NCBI RefSeq assembly: GCF_003344765.1
Contig: NZ_QPMH01000004.1
Coordinates: 1 to 64,000, forward strand
DNA: 64,000 nucleotides
From: Ferruginivarius sediminum
GTDB taxonomy: Bacteria; Pseudomonadota; Alphaproteobacteria; Kiloniellales; Rhodovibrionaceae
Reading direction: 5' to 3'
Numbering within the stretch: position 1 is the stretch's first letter; the number at the start of each line of letters is the position of its first letter. Below are positions 10,558 to 18,040 of the stretch, piece by piece. The notes under the pieces were generated by a model. It was given only the letters and a program-made list of their open reading frames with translations, did no database searches and was not told where the DNA came from. A program made the position numbers and the translations under genes.

Positions 10558-10779
10558 ATGAGCGACGACGCCAAGCACGAAGCCGAGGTCGTGCCGCTGC
10601 GCCGGGCGGGGCGCGGGGCATGCCCCATGTGCGGCAAGCCGGCAGCGGAGAAGTATCGCCCGTTTTGCTCCCGCCGCTGCGCGGACCTGGACCTGGGCAA
10701 ATGGCTGAACGGCAGCTACCGCGTGCCCACCGAAGAGCCCGCCCCCGAGGGCGCCGGGCCCGGCGACGACGAAGCCTGA
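10558..10779 (+). CDS. yacG: DNA gyrase inhibitor / zinc protein YacG
   Basis: A 73-aa protein with a four-cysteine zinc site, CPMCGKP and CSRRCADLDLGKW, then LNGSYRVP, the YacG signature. E. coli YacG binds GyrB and inhibits gyrase. The ATG at 10558 lies 7 bp after the RNase gene, and the rng-yacG pairing is common in this order. The C-terminus is acidic and probably disordered. Confidence 0.93.
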   Translation: MSDDAKHEAEVVPLRRAGRGACPMCGKPAAEKYRPFCSRRCADLDLGKWLNGSYRVPTEEPAPEGAGPGDDEA

Positions 10780-10927
10780 CGGCCGCAATTCGCGGCGTCG
10801 CTCATGCCGCGGTTCATGGCGGCTTGGAAGGCTCTTGCCGGACTGATCGAAACAAAGCGCAGGTTGGGGCTGGACAGGCGCGCCAGCTTCCACTACAACG
10901 CGGCCCGCATCGGTCGTTACGGCCCGT

Positions 10928-11003
10928 GCCCAGGTAGCTCAGTTGGTAGAGCATGCGACTGAAAATCGCAGTGTCGGTGGTTCGATTCCGCCCCTGGGCA
11001 CCA
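10928..11003 (+). tRNA. tRNA-Phe (GAA)
   Basis: The cloverleaf is complete: acceptor GCCCAGG/CCTGGGC, D-stem GCTC/GAGC, anticodon stem TGCGA/TCGCA with loop CTGAAAA (anticodon GAA), T-arm CGGTGGTTCGATTCCG, discriminator A and encoded CCA. Its 3' 46 bases are the left attachment site of the integrated element, so the gene was restored on integration. Confidence 0.97.
10958..11003 (+). repeat. attL (46-bp direct repeat, 3' end of tRNA-Phe)
   Basis: These 46 bases, from ACTGAAAATCGCAG through the tRNA CCA end, are identical to 26289-26334. The identity begins in the anticodon loop and ends at CCA, the classic attachment core for tyrosine integrases using tRNA genes. Confidence 0.93.
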
Positions 11004-11069
11004 CTTACCCCCCTGAAAAACCGATAAAATCAGCGGCCGCCGCAGGGCGCGTTTTCTGCTATCCATCGC

Positions 11070-11100
11070 TGGGGTAACAAATGGGGTAACACCGTTACCC
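11070..11100. promoter_or_regulatory. GGGGTAAC arm-type sites, left end
   Basis: Two direct GGGGTAAC copies (11071 and 11083) and one inverted GTTACCC (11094) lie 70-100 bp inside attL. The same arrangement of two direct and one inverted copies occurs inside attR at 26136-26182. This mirror layout suggests integrase or excisionase arm sites. The rest of 11004-11334 shows no convincing gene; an open frame across the tRNA here is a translation artefact. Confidence 0.55.
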
Positions 11101-11334
11101 TGGAAAAATCGCCGCACTTTCCAGTACCGGCGGGCATTCACATTGGTTTAATTGACAGGAGCGCCCCGGCGGGCGTTCAATGAGCGGACCGCCAGGGTGT
11201 TGGCGCACCCTGACGGCCCTAACCACACCGGCCTTGGATTGGAAGGCGCGGCATGGCTGCAAACTCACATATCACGAGTCGCAGTGCCTCCCAACGGGGT
11301 CGGTATATCTCAACCCCATCAACGGGAGGTTCTT

Positions 11335-11985
11335 ATGATAACGAAAGTTAATCGTCGCACGGCCCTTGTTTCCGGCGCGGCCGCCGCTATCGCCGCGTCC
11401 GTGCCCGCAGCCAAGGCTGCCAAGCCTGCCTTGAACGAAAAGGGTAAGTTCGTCCTGGCCAAGATCGACGAACTGGTCGCGGACGCCTATGAACGCGGCA
11501 AGGCAGCCGGTAGGCAGCCGGGGCCGAACGATGCCCGTCTGTGGGCGCTGTGGCGACGGTTCGCGGCCGTCCACGCCGAAGTTGATCGGATCGAATCTGA
11601 ATACGACCGGATCGACGGTGGGATGCCGCCAGAACTCCACTCGGATCGCATTCGGCAAGATAGCCACGCCGCGCTGAACCGGGGCGACCGGCAAGCAGCC
11701 GTGGCGATCTACGACGGGCGCGCGAAGGCCCGCCGCCAGTGGCAGGCCGACGCTGGCCAGCATCGCCTCCGGGCGCGCGAAGACGCTTTGTTGGCCGAAG
11801 GACTGCACATCGAGCGGCAAATGGCCGACATCACGGCAGACTCCCCTGCCGGCGCTGCGGCTCAAGCCAAAGTGCTGCAACACTGGCGTGAGGTCGACGG
11901 CTTCGAGGCTTGGTGCCCAGATGTGTGCGGCCGTCTGGTCGACCGCGTGTTTGATGCCGTCATGCGTGCGGCCGGGGAGGTGTAG
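11335..11985 (+). CDS. Uncharacterised protein with Tat-like signal peptide
   Basis: A 216-aa protein beginning with VNRRTALVSGAAAAIAAS and an AKA processing site, that is a twin-arginine-like or Sec signal peptide, followed by a mostly helical, charged body with two ExLLAEGL-like stretches. I do not recognise the family. The ATG at 11335 has a GGGAGG box 6 bases upstream and makes the signal peptide N-terminal. It is the first of three co-directional genes at the left end of the element, opposite to the phage-like genes, so it may be cargo. Confidence 0.65.
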   Translation: MITKVNRRTALVSGAAAAIAASVPAAKAAKPALNEKGKFVLAKIDELVADAYERGKAAGRQPGPNDARLWALWRRFAAVHAEVDRIESEYDRIDGGMPPELHSDRIRQDSHAALNRGDRQAAVAIYDGRAKARRQWQADAGQHRLRAREDALLAEGLHIERQMADITADSPAGAAAQAKVLQHWREVDGFEAWCPDVCGRLVDRVFDAVMRAAGEV

Positions 11986-11987
11986 TC

Positions 11988-12272
11988 ATGGCTATCGACA
12001 AGAATGCAGCCCTCGCACGCCTTGAGGTGATCGTGAACACCTTGGCCACCCGTCATGTCGCGGATGGCTTCAAGTTCGACCACCAGCTTGCCGAGCAAGC
12101 CCTCGATTATTTGCGCGGCCAAGCGCGAGGGGAGCCGCACACGGATGAGAAGTTCGAGCCGTTTCTCGAATTCATGCGGCGCTACAACCAGTCGCTCGAT
12201 TACGTCATCGAAGGCGACGTAAGCAACATGTTCACGGGGCTTGCAGCGGCATCCGTGACGGGGAGGGCGTGA
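11988..12272 (+). CDS. Uncharacterised 94-aa element protein
   Basis: A 94-aa soluble, mainly helical protein (LARLEVIVNTLATRHV, then QLAEQALDYLRGQ) starting 3 bp after the preceding gene, with a GGGGAGG ribosome-binding site. I recognise no family. Close packing with its two neighbours indicates one transcript. Confidence 0.6.
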   Translation: MAIDKNAALARLEVIVNTLATRHVADGFKFDHQLAEQALDYLRGQARGEPHTDEKFEPFLEFMRRYNQSLDYVIEGDVSNMFTGLAAASVTGRA

Positions 12273-12274
12273 CG

Positions 12275-12529
12275 ATGAGCGAAGTGCACCAGATCCATCC
12301 ACGGTCGGAGAGTTTTCAAGCCCTAAGCGAGATGGAGCCTGATCTGCGAGATATCCGCAGGATCGCGTGGTTGCTGGACGAGTTGACGATGAGGAGGCAT
12401 GTGCCGGATAGAATGGAGATGGAAGTCCTCAACTGGCTCGCTGGTATGCTCGAAGACAAGACGGAGGCGACCGTCGAACAGTGGGAGGCCGCGTTCGACA
12501 GCGCGACGAAACAAGAGCAACCAAGGTAG
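12275..12529 (+). CDS. Uncharacterised 84-aa element protein
   Basis: An 84-aa acidic, helical protein (LRDIRRIAWLLDELTMRRHV, VLNWLAGMLEDK). The ATG at 12275 is preferred over the GTG at 12269 because the GGGAGGG box then sits about 8 bases upstream rather than 2. It ends the three-gene run; a strong terminator follows 8 bp later. Function unknown. Confidence 0.6.
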   Translation: MSEVHQIHPRSESFQALSEMEPDLRDIRRIAWLLDELTMRRHVPDRMEMEVLNWLAGMLEDKTEATVEQWEAAFDSATKQEQPR

Positions 12530-12536
12530 CACACAA

Positions 12537-12564
12537 CCCCGTCGCAGGTAGCGGCGGGGCTTTT
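12537..12564 (+). terminator. Rho-independent terminator of the left-end operon
   Basis: A 9-bp stem, CCCCGTCGC / GCGGCGGGG (one G-U pair), with a 5-base AGGTA loop, followed by CTTTT. It lies directly after the third plus-strand gene. Confidence 0.8.
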
Positions 12565-12570
12565 CATGGG

Positions 12571-12671
12571 AGGCGCATCCCGCGCGTGCGCGCGAGGTGG
12601 GACAAACTGATGTGGGCACCCACAGTGGTTTTTCGCAAGGCGCATCCCGCGCGTGCGCGCGAGGTGGGACA
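12571..12671. repeat. 34-bp direct repeat, two copies
   Basis: The 34 bases starting AGGCGCATCCCGCG and ending GAGGTGGGACA occur identically at 12571-12604 and 12638-12671 (period 67), with a third partial AGGTGGGACA at about 12674. Between them is the palindrome GTGGGCACCCAC. The stretch 12565-12816 holds no gene I can support. Confidence 0.8.
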
Positions 12672-12816
12672 CAGGTGGGACAGCTTGTCCCAGTTTAAAC
12701 CACAGCGGGCGCGGCAATACCGCTTTTGCAACCGCAACCGCATATACAGGACATGCCCCCGCCGACCGCATGTCGCCAGCCCGCCCGTGCGTTGCCACAC
12801 AGCGGCTTTCGCTCCA

Positions 12817-13008
12817 TCAGGCGGCTTCCCTGCCCTCGACCGGGTTGTGCCCGTCCTGCGGCTTCTGAGCGGCTTCACGACGCTGATAGACCCGCTTGTA
12901 GTGCGTCCGGCACCACGCCGTGCCGCGCCATACCGGCTTCCCGCATTTGCAGCAGTCGTCGCTGCCGAACGGCGCGTCACCCGGTATGTACTGACATGTG
13001 GCAAACAT
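12817..13008 (-). CDS. Small zinc-finger-like phage protein
   Basis: A 63-aa protein with the metal-binding pattern CCKCGKPVWRGTAWCRTHY (CxxC...CxxH), which resembles the zinc-knuckle of small GcrA-like or phage regulatory proteins, then a basic helix (KRVYQRREAAQ). The ATG at 13008 has AGGAGA 6 bases upstream. It is the last gene of the element's minus-strand run. Confidence 0.65.
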   Translation of the reverse strand: MFATCQYIPGDAPFGSDDCCKCGKPVWRGTAWCRTHYKRVYQRREAAQKPQDGHNPVEGREAA

Positions 13009-13186
13009 CGGCGTTCTCCTGTCGTGTGGCCTCGGTCGCCTGCCGCAGTTCCGCGCAATCGCCTGTCTCGGCATACTCCGCGATCAAGCGCGCATACCGT
13101 TCCGCCCGCTCCACGGCCCCGAGGTCGCCGCCCGTCACGAGCGCCGCGTGCATCGCCAGCGCCCGGATGGTGGAATCACTCGCCAT
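12977..13186 (-). CDS. 69-aa protein of duplicated mini-cassette (copy 1, second gene)
   Basis: A 69-aa helical protein beginning MASDSTIRAL, the same ten residues as the protein starting at 15081. It overlaps the preceding 56-aa gene by 11 bp, the same overlap as in the other copy, and overlaps the following zinc-finger gene by 32 bp. The remainder (GAVERAERYARLIAEYAETG) does not match the other copy. Function unknown. Confidence 0.55.
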   Translation of the reverse strand: MASDSTIRALAMHAALVTGGDLGAVERAERYARLIAEYAETGDCAELRQATEATRQENADVCHMSVHTG

Positions 13187-13346
13187 AGGCCGCCGTCACA
13201 CGCCGCACAGCGGCCTCCAGGCTTCGCAGGCTGTCGCCACGGCCTTGCTCGTTGACGGCCCGGCAGGCGGCGCGGAGGAGCATGGCGAAGGCTTGATGCC
13301 GTTCCTCCGCCTGTGCCGGGGTGACATCGTTGCGATAGTTCTTCAT
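13176..13346 (-). CDS. 56-aa protein of duplicated mini-cassette (copy 1, first gene)
   Basis: A 56-aa protein. Its core LRSLEAAVRRVTAAYGE and the preceding AVNEQGRG segment are shared almost residue for residue with the 58-aa product of 15071-15247. Its ATG overlaps the stop of the LamG-like gene (ATGA) and its stop overlaps the next start. Conservation of two paralogues in frame is good evidence that it is real despite its size. Function unknown. Confidence 0.65.
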   Translation of the reverse strand: MKNYRNDVTPAQAEERHQAFAMLLRAACRAVNEQGRGDSLRSLEAAVRRVTAAYGE

Positions 13347-14536
13347 GGCGCGTTGGCCTCGAACTCAAGCCACAGGTCCGCATAGTCGGTGATGCTGTCC
13401 GCTTCCCCCGTGGTCAGGGTCTGCTCGGCACCCGTCCACGACGTGGGGATGTTGGTATGGCTCCACGTCGCAACCGTGGTTCCCCCCTGCCCCTGCGTTA
13501 GCCGCACCGTCAGGTCGATCTGCGCGCTGCCGGTCTTCTCGTAGCGATAGCGGATCACGTGGCCGGTGTTGACGCCCGGATCGGCCGCAGCCCCGAGCTT
13601 GATTTGCGTGACCTCGTTCGCCGGCAGATTGCTACTCTCGATGTAATCCCCATCATCGGGGTTGGCTTCGTCCAGCATCGCGTAAAGGTCGGAGCCGGTC
13701 GAAGGCGACCAGTTGCCCGCGTTGCCGTCCTGCGACGGTCGCAGGTACTGCCCGACCTCGATATTGACGCTGGCGACGGATGACGTTGCGCCCGCGCCCG
13801 TCATGACAACCGTTGTGCCGGTTGCCGGATTCGCCCCCGCCGGCAGGTCGGTATCGGACAAGGTGACATCACTGCCGCCGGTCGATTGCGCGAAATCGTT
13901 GTTGTTGCCGCTGCTGTCGGCGCCGACCGTGCCCGTGTCTTGGCCGTCGATCCGATAGCCGAACGTGCTGAACCCCACCCCGGCATCGAGGTCTTTCCAC
14001 GAGCCGCCATCGGCCGCGCTGTAGTTCAATTCGCTCGGATCGTAGATGTCATCCACGAAGACGACATCGAACATCTCGCCAGGAAAGCCGCCATCGGCGC
14101 CGTCATCCTGTAGCAGCCAGTGCGTGCCCGAACTCTCCACCTCAAGGGTGCCGCTGCCGTTCAACTCGAACGCCTTGGTTCCGTTCACCCACAAGGCGGA
14201 ATCCGTGGTGGAGGCGTCGAAATAGGAGGTTCCCGCGTTCACACCAAATTGGAGAGTGACATGCACCCACGTGTTGGTCTGCATCGGTTCGGCGGTCGTC
14301 TCGCTGTTGTCGCCGCCGATCCGGTAGATGAAATCAACGCCCGTGTCGCCGCTGGAGGTGTAAAGTTGGTCGGCACCCGTGTCCGAGGCCCAGATGGTAT
14401 CCAGCGTGGCGTTGCCGGTCCTGCGCACCCAGAAGGCGAGAGTCGCCCGGCTGCCGGAGCCGATGCCCGCGATGGTGGCCTCAAGCCCCGTGCCGGAGCC
14501 TGTGCCGCCTGAGATTAGCTTTCGTCTGGTCGCCAT
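13343..14536 (-). CDS. LamG/ConA-lectin-like phage structural protein
   Basis: A 397-aa protein rich in Gly, Thr, Ser, Asp and Asn. Residues ~5-170 fit a concanavalin A-like/LamG jelly roll: RATLAFWVRRTG, NTWVHVTLQFG, ALWVNGTKAFELNGSG and a following GEMFDVVFVDDIY strand. The C-terminal half is also beta-rich. Such proteins are common as tail-fibre or decoration proteins. The ATG at 14536 has GGGGAG 7 bases upstream and begins MATRRKLISGG. It is downstream of the terminase genes, near the end of the minus-strand run. Confidence 0.6.
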   Translation of the reverse strand: MATRRKLISGGTGSGTGLEATIAGIGSGSRATLAFWVRRTGNATLDTIWASDTGADQLYTSSGDTGVDFIYRIGGDNSETTAEPMQTNTWVHVTLQFGVNAGTSYFDASTTDSALWVNGTKAFELNGSGTLEVESSGTHWLLQDDGADGGFPGEMFDVVFVDDIYDPSELNYSAADGGSWKDLDAGVGFSTFGYRIDGQDTGTVGADSSGNNNDFAQSTGGSDVTLSDTDLPAGANPATGTTVVMTGAGATSSVASVNIEVGQYLRPSQDGNAGNWSPSTGSDLYAMLDEANPDDGDYIESSNLPANEVTQIKLGAAADPGVNTGHVIRYRYEKTGSAQIDLTVRLTQGQGGTTVATWSHTNIPTSWTGAEQTLTTGEADSITDYADLWLEFEANAP

Positions 14537-14630
14537 ATCCGGCTCCCCTTGTTCATGCCCCGGCGGGTGTCCCTTGCCCACCCGCCGGGGTTGCGCGCCG
14601 CGTCCGGCTGGGCGTAAAAGCGCGGCACGT

Positions 14631-14909
14631 TCACTGTCTCACAGGCCCCGGCAGCTTGTTCCGGGTGGTCATCACGTCCGCCAGCTCCAGCGCGTTCGCC
14701 GTTTCCCGCAGGAAGCGGACGCCTTCCGCACGGCCTTCTTCTTCGACAATCCCGAACAACCCCGCCATGAACAGAACGAGGTCGCACTGTTCCCAGGAGT
14801 ATTGGGGGTATTGCTGGAGAAACGATTTTTGCCATTCGTTGCGGACTTCGGCGCAACCGCTCCACATTTGTTCGAGGTGCTTGGCGAGGTCTTTCACATC
14901 ATCATGCAT
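14631..14909 (-). CDS. Uncharacterised 92-aa element protein
   Basis: A 92-aa protein with N-terminal MHDDVKDLAKHLEQMWSGC, an aromatic middle (FLQQYPQYSWEQCDLVLFMA) and a helical C-terminus. Its ATG overlaps the stop of the 59-aa gene by 8 bases. I recognise no family. About 95 bp without a gene separate it from the LamG-like gene. Confidence 0.55.
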   Translation of the reverse strand: MHDDVKDLAKHLEQMWSGCAEVRNEWQKSFLQQYPQYSWEQCDLVLFMAGLFGIVEEEGRAEGVRFLRETANALELADVMTTRNKLPGPVRQ

Positions 14910-15081
14910 GGCGACGGCCTTTCCGCTGTTCCCGCTCCAGGCGCCGCCGTTCGGCCCTGGACAAGCCTTGCGGCGCCTGCGGTGCGTTCTGTGGGGTCTC
15001 CACGGCCTTGATGGCGGTCATCAGTGCACCACGGCCTTTCGCAAGGTCAGTGAGCGCCCGGATGGTGGAATCACTCGCCAT
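14902..15081 (-). CDS. 59-aa protein of duplicated mini-cassette (copy 2, second gene)
   Basis: A 59-aa protein starting MASDSTIRAL like the copy-1 gene, but with a different tail: a proline/glutamine linker (TPQNAPQAPQ) and a very basic helix (RAERRRLERE). A similar basic tail (RRKLERERRKK) ends the Ntn-hydrolase-like protein of this element. It overlaps both neighbours. Function unknown. Confidence 0.55.
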   Translation of the reverse strand: MASDSTIRALTDLAKGRGALMTAIKAVETPQNAPQAPQGLSRAERRRLEREQRKGRRHA

Positions 15082-15247
15082 AGGCCGCCGTCACACGCCG
15101 CACAGCGGCCTCCAGGCTTCGCAGGCTGTTACCCCGGCCTTGCTCGTTCACGGCCGCACACGCGGCCCGCAGCAGCGCGGCGAATGCATCATGCCGTTCT
15201 TCGGCCTGCTGGCAGGTAATGTCGTCGCGGTAGGGCGCCGTTGCCAT
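15071..15247 (-). CDS. 58-aa protein of duplicated mini-cassette (copy 2, first gene)
   Basis: A 58-aa protein sharing AEERH, LLRAAC, AVNEQGRG and LRSLEAAVRRVTAAYGE with the product of 13176-13346; only the N-terminal ten residues and a few positions differ. It starts on the last base of the TerL nuclease stop codon (TGATG) and overlaps the next gene by 11 bp. Function unknown. Confidence 0.65.
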   Translation of the reverse strand: MATAPYRDDITCQQAEERHDAFAALLRAACAAVNEQGRGNSLRSLEAAVRRVTAAYGE

Positions 15248-15957
15248 CAAAACCCCTTCGTCCGCCGCACTGTGAACACGCTCTCCGGCCGCGCCGCGTG
15301 CCAACAGGCGATTGCGACTGACAGGACAAGATCGTCGTGGGTACCTTCGCGCGCCGCGAAGACGGCATTACCTGCGGTCGTGAAACGGGCGCGGAAATTC
15401 TGTAACTCGCTCACCAGCGCCTTGGTGTCCTTCAACGACGGCTCAATAGACAGGTCGCCGCTGTGCAAAAGCGCCTGTAACCGGCTGACCAGCGACAGCT
15501 TGGCGACGCGGTAGTGATCGTGTTGCACCTTGCTCTCGCCTTCGCCGGCCGTGATCGTAACGCCCAGCGGCTTGAGCCCGGCGCCCGCGAAGATATCGAA
15601 TACCGCGCGGCCAACGCCCGTCTGGTCGATCACGACTTCCGGCCTGTCGACCCGCCAATCTTCTTGATGTTGGCGCTCCAGGCGCCCGGCCAGATCCGCG
15701 ACATGCTCGCATTGCGACGGATAAGGCGTGCCGAGCGGCAAACGCTCCAGATAGCGAACGGCGAAGGTGTGTTTCTTCTCCGGCTTGTCCGGGTTGCCGA
15801 CGTTCCGCGTCGTCTTTTCGACCACGCTGATGGCGGTGGGATCGTGTGCTTGCCCCAGGTCGATGCCGAGCGTGTATTGCCAACGCGGATAAATGGCCTT
15901 GTGCGGCGGCGGTGCCGGTTGTTGACGATGTTCGCCGTTTATCTTCAACCGCTCCAC
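15247..15957 (-). CDS. Terminase large subunit, nuclease domain (separate gene)
   Basis: A 236-aa RNase H-fold nuclease resembling the C-terminal half of large terminases. Acidic residues sit where the two-metal site should be: GIDLGQAHDPTA (about 32-43), PEVVIDQTGVG and THDDLVLSVAIA near the C-terminus. It would cut concatemeric DNA during packaging. The GTG at 15957 lies inside the end of the ATPase gene (13-bp overlap, different frame), suggesting coupled translation or a programmed or accidental frameshift dividing one terL gene. Confidence 0.75.
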   Translation of the reverse strand: MERLKINGEHRQQPAPPPHKAIYPRWQYTLGIDLGQAHDPTAISVVEKTTRNVGNPDKPEKKHTFAVRYLERLPLGTPYPSQCEHVADLAGRLERQHQEDWRVDRPEVVIDQTGVGRAVFDIFAGAGLKPLGVTITAGEGESKVQHDHYRVAKLSLVSRLQALLHSGDLSIEPSLKDTKALVSELQNFRARFTTAGNAVFAAREGTHDDLVLSVAIACWHAARPESVFTVRRTKGF

Positions 15958-16691
15958 AGCGGGCCTCCGGTGTCTTTCAACGCAGCCTCGATCACGGCGC
16001 TTGAGAAGAACTGTTCTTCGGTGTCGACGAACTCGCAGTAGTATTCCTGCCGGAAAAGCCACTCACCCATCTCGCGCCGCTCATCCTCCAGAAACTCCGG
16101 CGTGATGCGTGGGCAGTCGTCGGCGGTGATCCGCACCTTTTTCCAGTCGGCGCCGTTCTCCCAGGTCTCGTAGAACCAGCCGCGCTTGCCGTAGGGGGTG
16201 CTCAGGCCGATCATGCGGCCTCTCGTGGTCGCCAGCATCGGACGGACGGCCGCGATCAGGTCATCCGGCACGCGGCTGGCTTCGTCTATCACCACGGTGT
16301 TGGCGGCGCTGTAGCCGCGTACGGTCGCCTCGGAACCCGGCAGGGACACGATACGGCTGCCGTTCTTCAACTCCAGCCGCAAGGCGCTCTCAAGCTCCGC
16401 TTCGGGAGCACCCTCAACGTGGTGATAGAACGTCGCGACCTTGCGAAATAGCTCGGTGCTCTGCCGCTGCGACGGGGAGATCAGAATGGTAAGCGACGGC
16501 GCGGAATAGAAGGCGTCATGCAGGGCCAGCATTGCCGCCGTGGTGCTCTTGCCGCTCTGCCGGCAGCAGTTCAGTAGAATCTTCCTGTCGTCGCCGATCA
16601 ACAGGTCGCGTTGCCATTCGTCCGGATCGAGCCCAGCGTCTACGGCGAATTCGATGGGATCGAGCGAGCGCGCGAGATCACGAGCCAGCAT
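15945..16691 (-). CDS. Terminase large subunit, ATPase domain
   Basis: A 248-aa packaging ATPase. The Walker A is CCRQSGKST (about 42-50), Walker B VVIDEASR with D136/E137, and LATTRGRMIGLSTPYGKRGW is the coupling (motif III) region typical of TerL. It stops at the end of the ATPase domain, after EEQFFSSAVIEAAL; the nuclease half is in the next gene in another frame. It overlaps the TerS-like gene by 14 bp. Confidence 0.85.
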   Translation of the reverse strand: MLARDLARSLDPIEFAVDAGLDPDEWQRDLLIGDDRKILLNCCRQSGKSTTAAMLALHDAFYSAPSLTILISPSQRQSTELFRKVATFYHHVEGAPEAELESALRLELKNGSRIVSLPGSEATVRGYSAANTVVIDEASRVPDDLIAAVRPMLATTRGRMIGLSTPYGKRGWFYETWENGADWKKVRITADDCPRITPEFLEDERREMGEWLFRQEYYCEFVDTEEQFFSSAVIEAALKDTGGPLWSG

Positions 16692-17271
16692 GGCCGTTCG
16701 CCCCCGCTTCGTGTTCGATCTGGCGCGGCGCCCCCGTGAATTCCGGCTCCGTGCCCTCCACTTCTTTCAGGACTTGCGCCACGGCCCGGCGAGCTTCGGG
16801 AAAGGGATGCAAGGCGCGGATCAGGGCGGAACGCAGATGAACATACTCCGGCGCCACCACGAGGTTGTTGACCGTCGTGGTGCTGCCGGTGGCCAGCTCG
16901 CCCAGCAGCTTCGCCGTCGTCTGGATGTTGTCGTTGACGGCCCGATGCGCCTGCACGGCGGCGCGCAGATCGCCTAGGCGCTCGGCTTCGTCCGCGACGC
17001 GATAAAGCCGTCCGCGCTCCGCCACGAGATGTTGCAGGATGCCCTCGGACTCCGACTTGCGCAGTGCGTCGAGATCAATTTCCGTGGGGCGCCCCGCCGC
17101 CATCAACGACGCCTTCAACTGCGGCGGCATATGGCTGTCCCGGTGCCTGTACAGGGCATCTTTGTGCAGGTCGAACTTGCGCGAGAGCTGCGGCACGCTG
17201 ACCTTGCGCGCAAGGCCCATCTCGACCTTGGCACGCTCGGGTGAATCGCAGACTTGGCAACGGCGCCCCAT
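16678..17271 (-). CDS. Probable terminase small subunit
   Basis: A 197-aa protein with an N-terminal CQVCDSPERAKVE segment, a helix-turn-helix (VSVPQLSRKFDLHKDALYRH, about 24-43), a long helical middle and a disordered end. HTH plus helical oligomerisation region directly before TerL is the usual TerS arrangement, which recognises packaging sites. The assignment rests on architecture and position; no clear family motif. It overlaps the TerL ATPase gene. Confidence 0.6.
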   Translation of the reverse strand: MGRRCQVCDSPERAKVEMGLARKVSVPQLSRKFDLHKDALYRHRDSHMPPQLKASLMAAGRPTEIDLDALRKSESEGILQHLVAERGRLYRVADEAERLGDLRAAVQAHRAVNDNIQTTAKLLGELATGSTTTVNNLVVAPEYVHLRSALIRALHPFPEARRAVAQVLKEVEGTEPEFTGAPRQIEHEAGANGHAGS

Positions 17272-17272
17272 C

Positions 17273-18040
17273 TTAGACCCGTTCCTTCTTGCGGCGCTCG
17301 CGCTCCAGCTTGCGCCGCTGCTGCCGTGTAAGGCCGGCGGTATCGCTCGGACGGCTTTCGGCCGTCACGTCGGACAGGATATCGAGCACCGACGACGTGA
17401 TGCCCTTGGCCGTGATCTCCGTGTAGACCACGGGACCGCCGCACCCCGTCTTGTGCAGGTCCGCACCGGGAATCTTGCCGGAAACAACGTTGTGGTACTG
17501 CGCCCGCAGGATCGCGGCCAGATGGTCGCGAGAGCCATCGCCATCCCGCAAATGGCCGATATGATCAGCCGGTGCGAAGGCGACTCCATAAGGCGTTGTG
17601 TGCTGTATGAATTCGTCGTCCTCAACCCTGTACGAATAGCAGACGACACGGCGCTGCTTATCGGAGTAGCCGGCAAGGCAGAAAAAGCCCTCGTCCGCCT
17701 GATTCTCCATGAACGCCTGAGCCTCGACACTCATCGCGCCGCCCATGACGTTCTGCTCCAGCCCGTCAATGCAGGCGTCGCGCGCGCTGTCCAAGATGCC
17801 CGGCATCGCCTCGGCTGCATCGGCGATATCCCCGAACGCCTTGTCATTCAAGCTGAGTGCGGCGTGGTTGGCGATGAACATGCAGCCGCGTCCGAACAGG
17901 CAGGCCCGAAGGTGCGGAATCGGGAACACCTTCGACACATAGCCGCCAGACTCGCCGATATCGTCCGCGTTGTCGGACATGGCCGTGTCCGTCATCACGG
18001 CCGCGCGCTGCGGCGACAACGCCATAGCCAACATCGTCAT
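17273..18040 (-). CDS. Proteasome-like (Ntn hydrolase) candidate
   Basis: A 255-aa protein whose N-terminus matches the 20S proteasome/HslV pattern: after Met removal Thr2 would be N-terminal, AAVMTDTAMS places D18 one residue from the proteasomal D17, and a lysine in SKVFPIPHL (K37) sits near the K33 position. The segment RACLFGRG resembles the strand that follows. The C-terminus is a basic helix (TRQQRRKLERERRKKERV). If right, it may be a phage-borne threonine peptidase. It starts immediately after the tape-measure stop. Family membership is my inference. Confidence 0.45.
   Translation of the reverse strand: MTMLAMALSPQRAAVMTDTAMSDNADDIGESGGYVSKVFPIPHLRACLFGRGCMFIANHAALSLNDKAFGDIADAAEAMPGILDSARDACIDGLEQNVMGGAMSVEAQAFMENQADEGFFCLAGYSDKQRRVVCYSYRVEDDEFIQHTTPYGVAFAPADHIGHLRDGDGSRDHLAAILRAQYHNVVSGKIPGADLHKTGCGGPVVYTEITAKGITSSVLDILSDVTAESRPSDTAGLTRQQRRKLERERRKKERV

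Noticed and set aside
10917..11141. Minus-strand open frame with PGAESNHRHCDFQS
   Set aside because: This is the well-known false translation across a tRNA gene and not a protein.
12571..12671. CRISPR array
   Set aside because: Only two full repeats and one spacer-like interval, no cas genes, and the repeat is not CRISPR-like.
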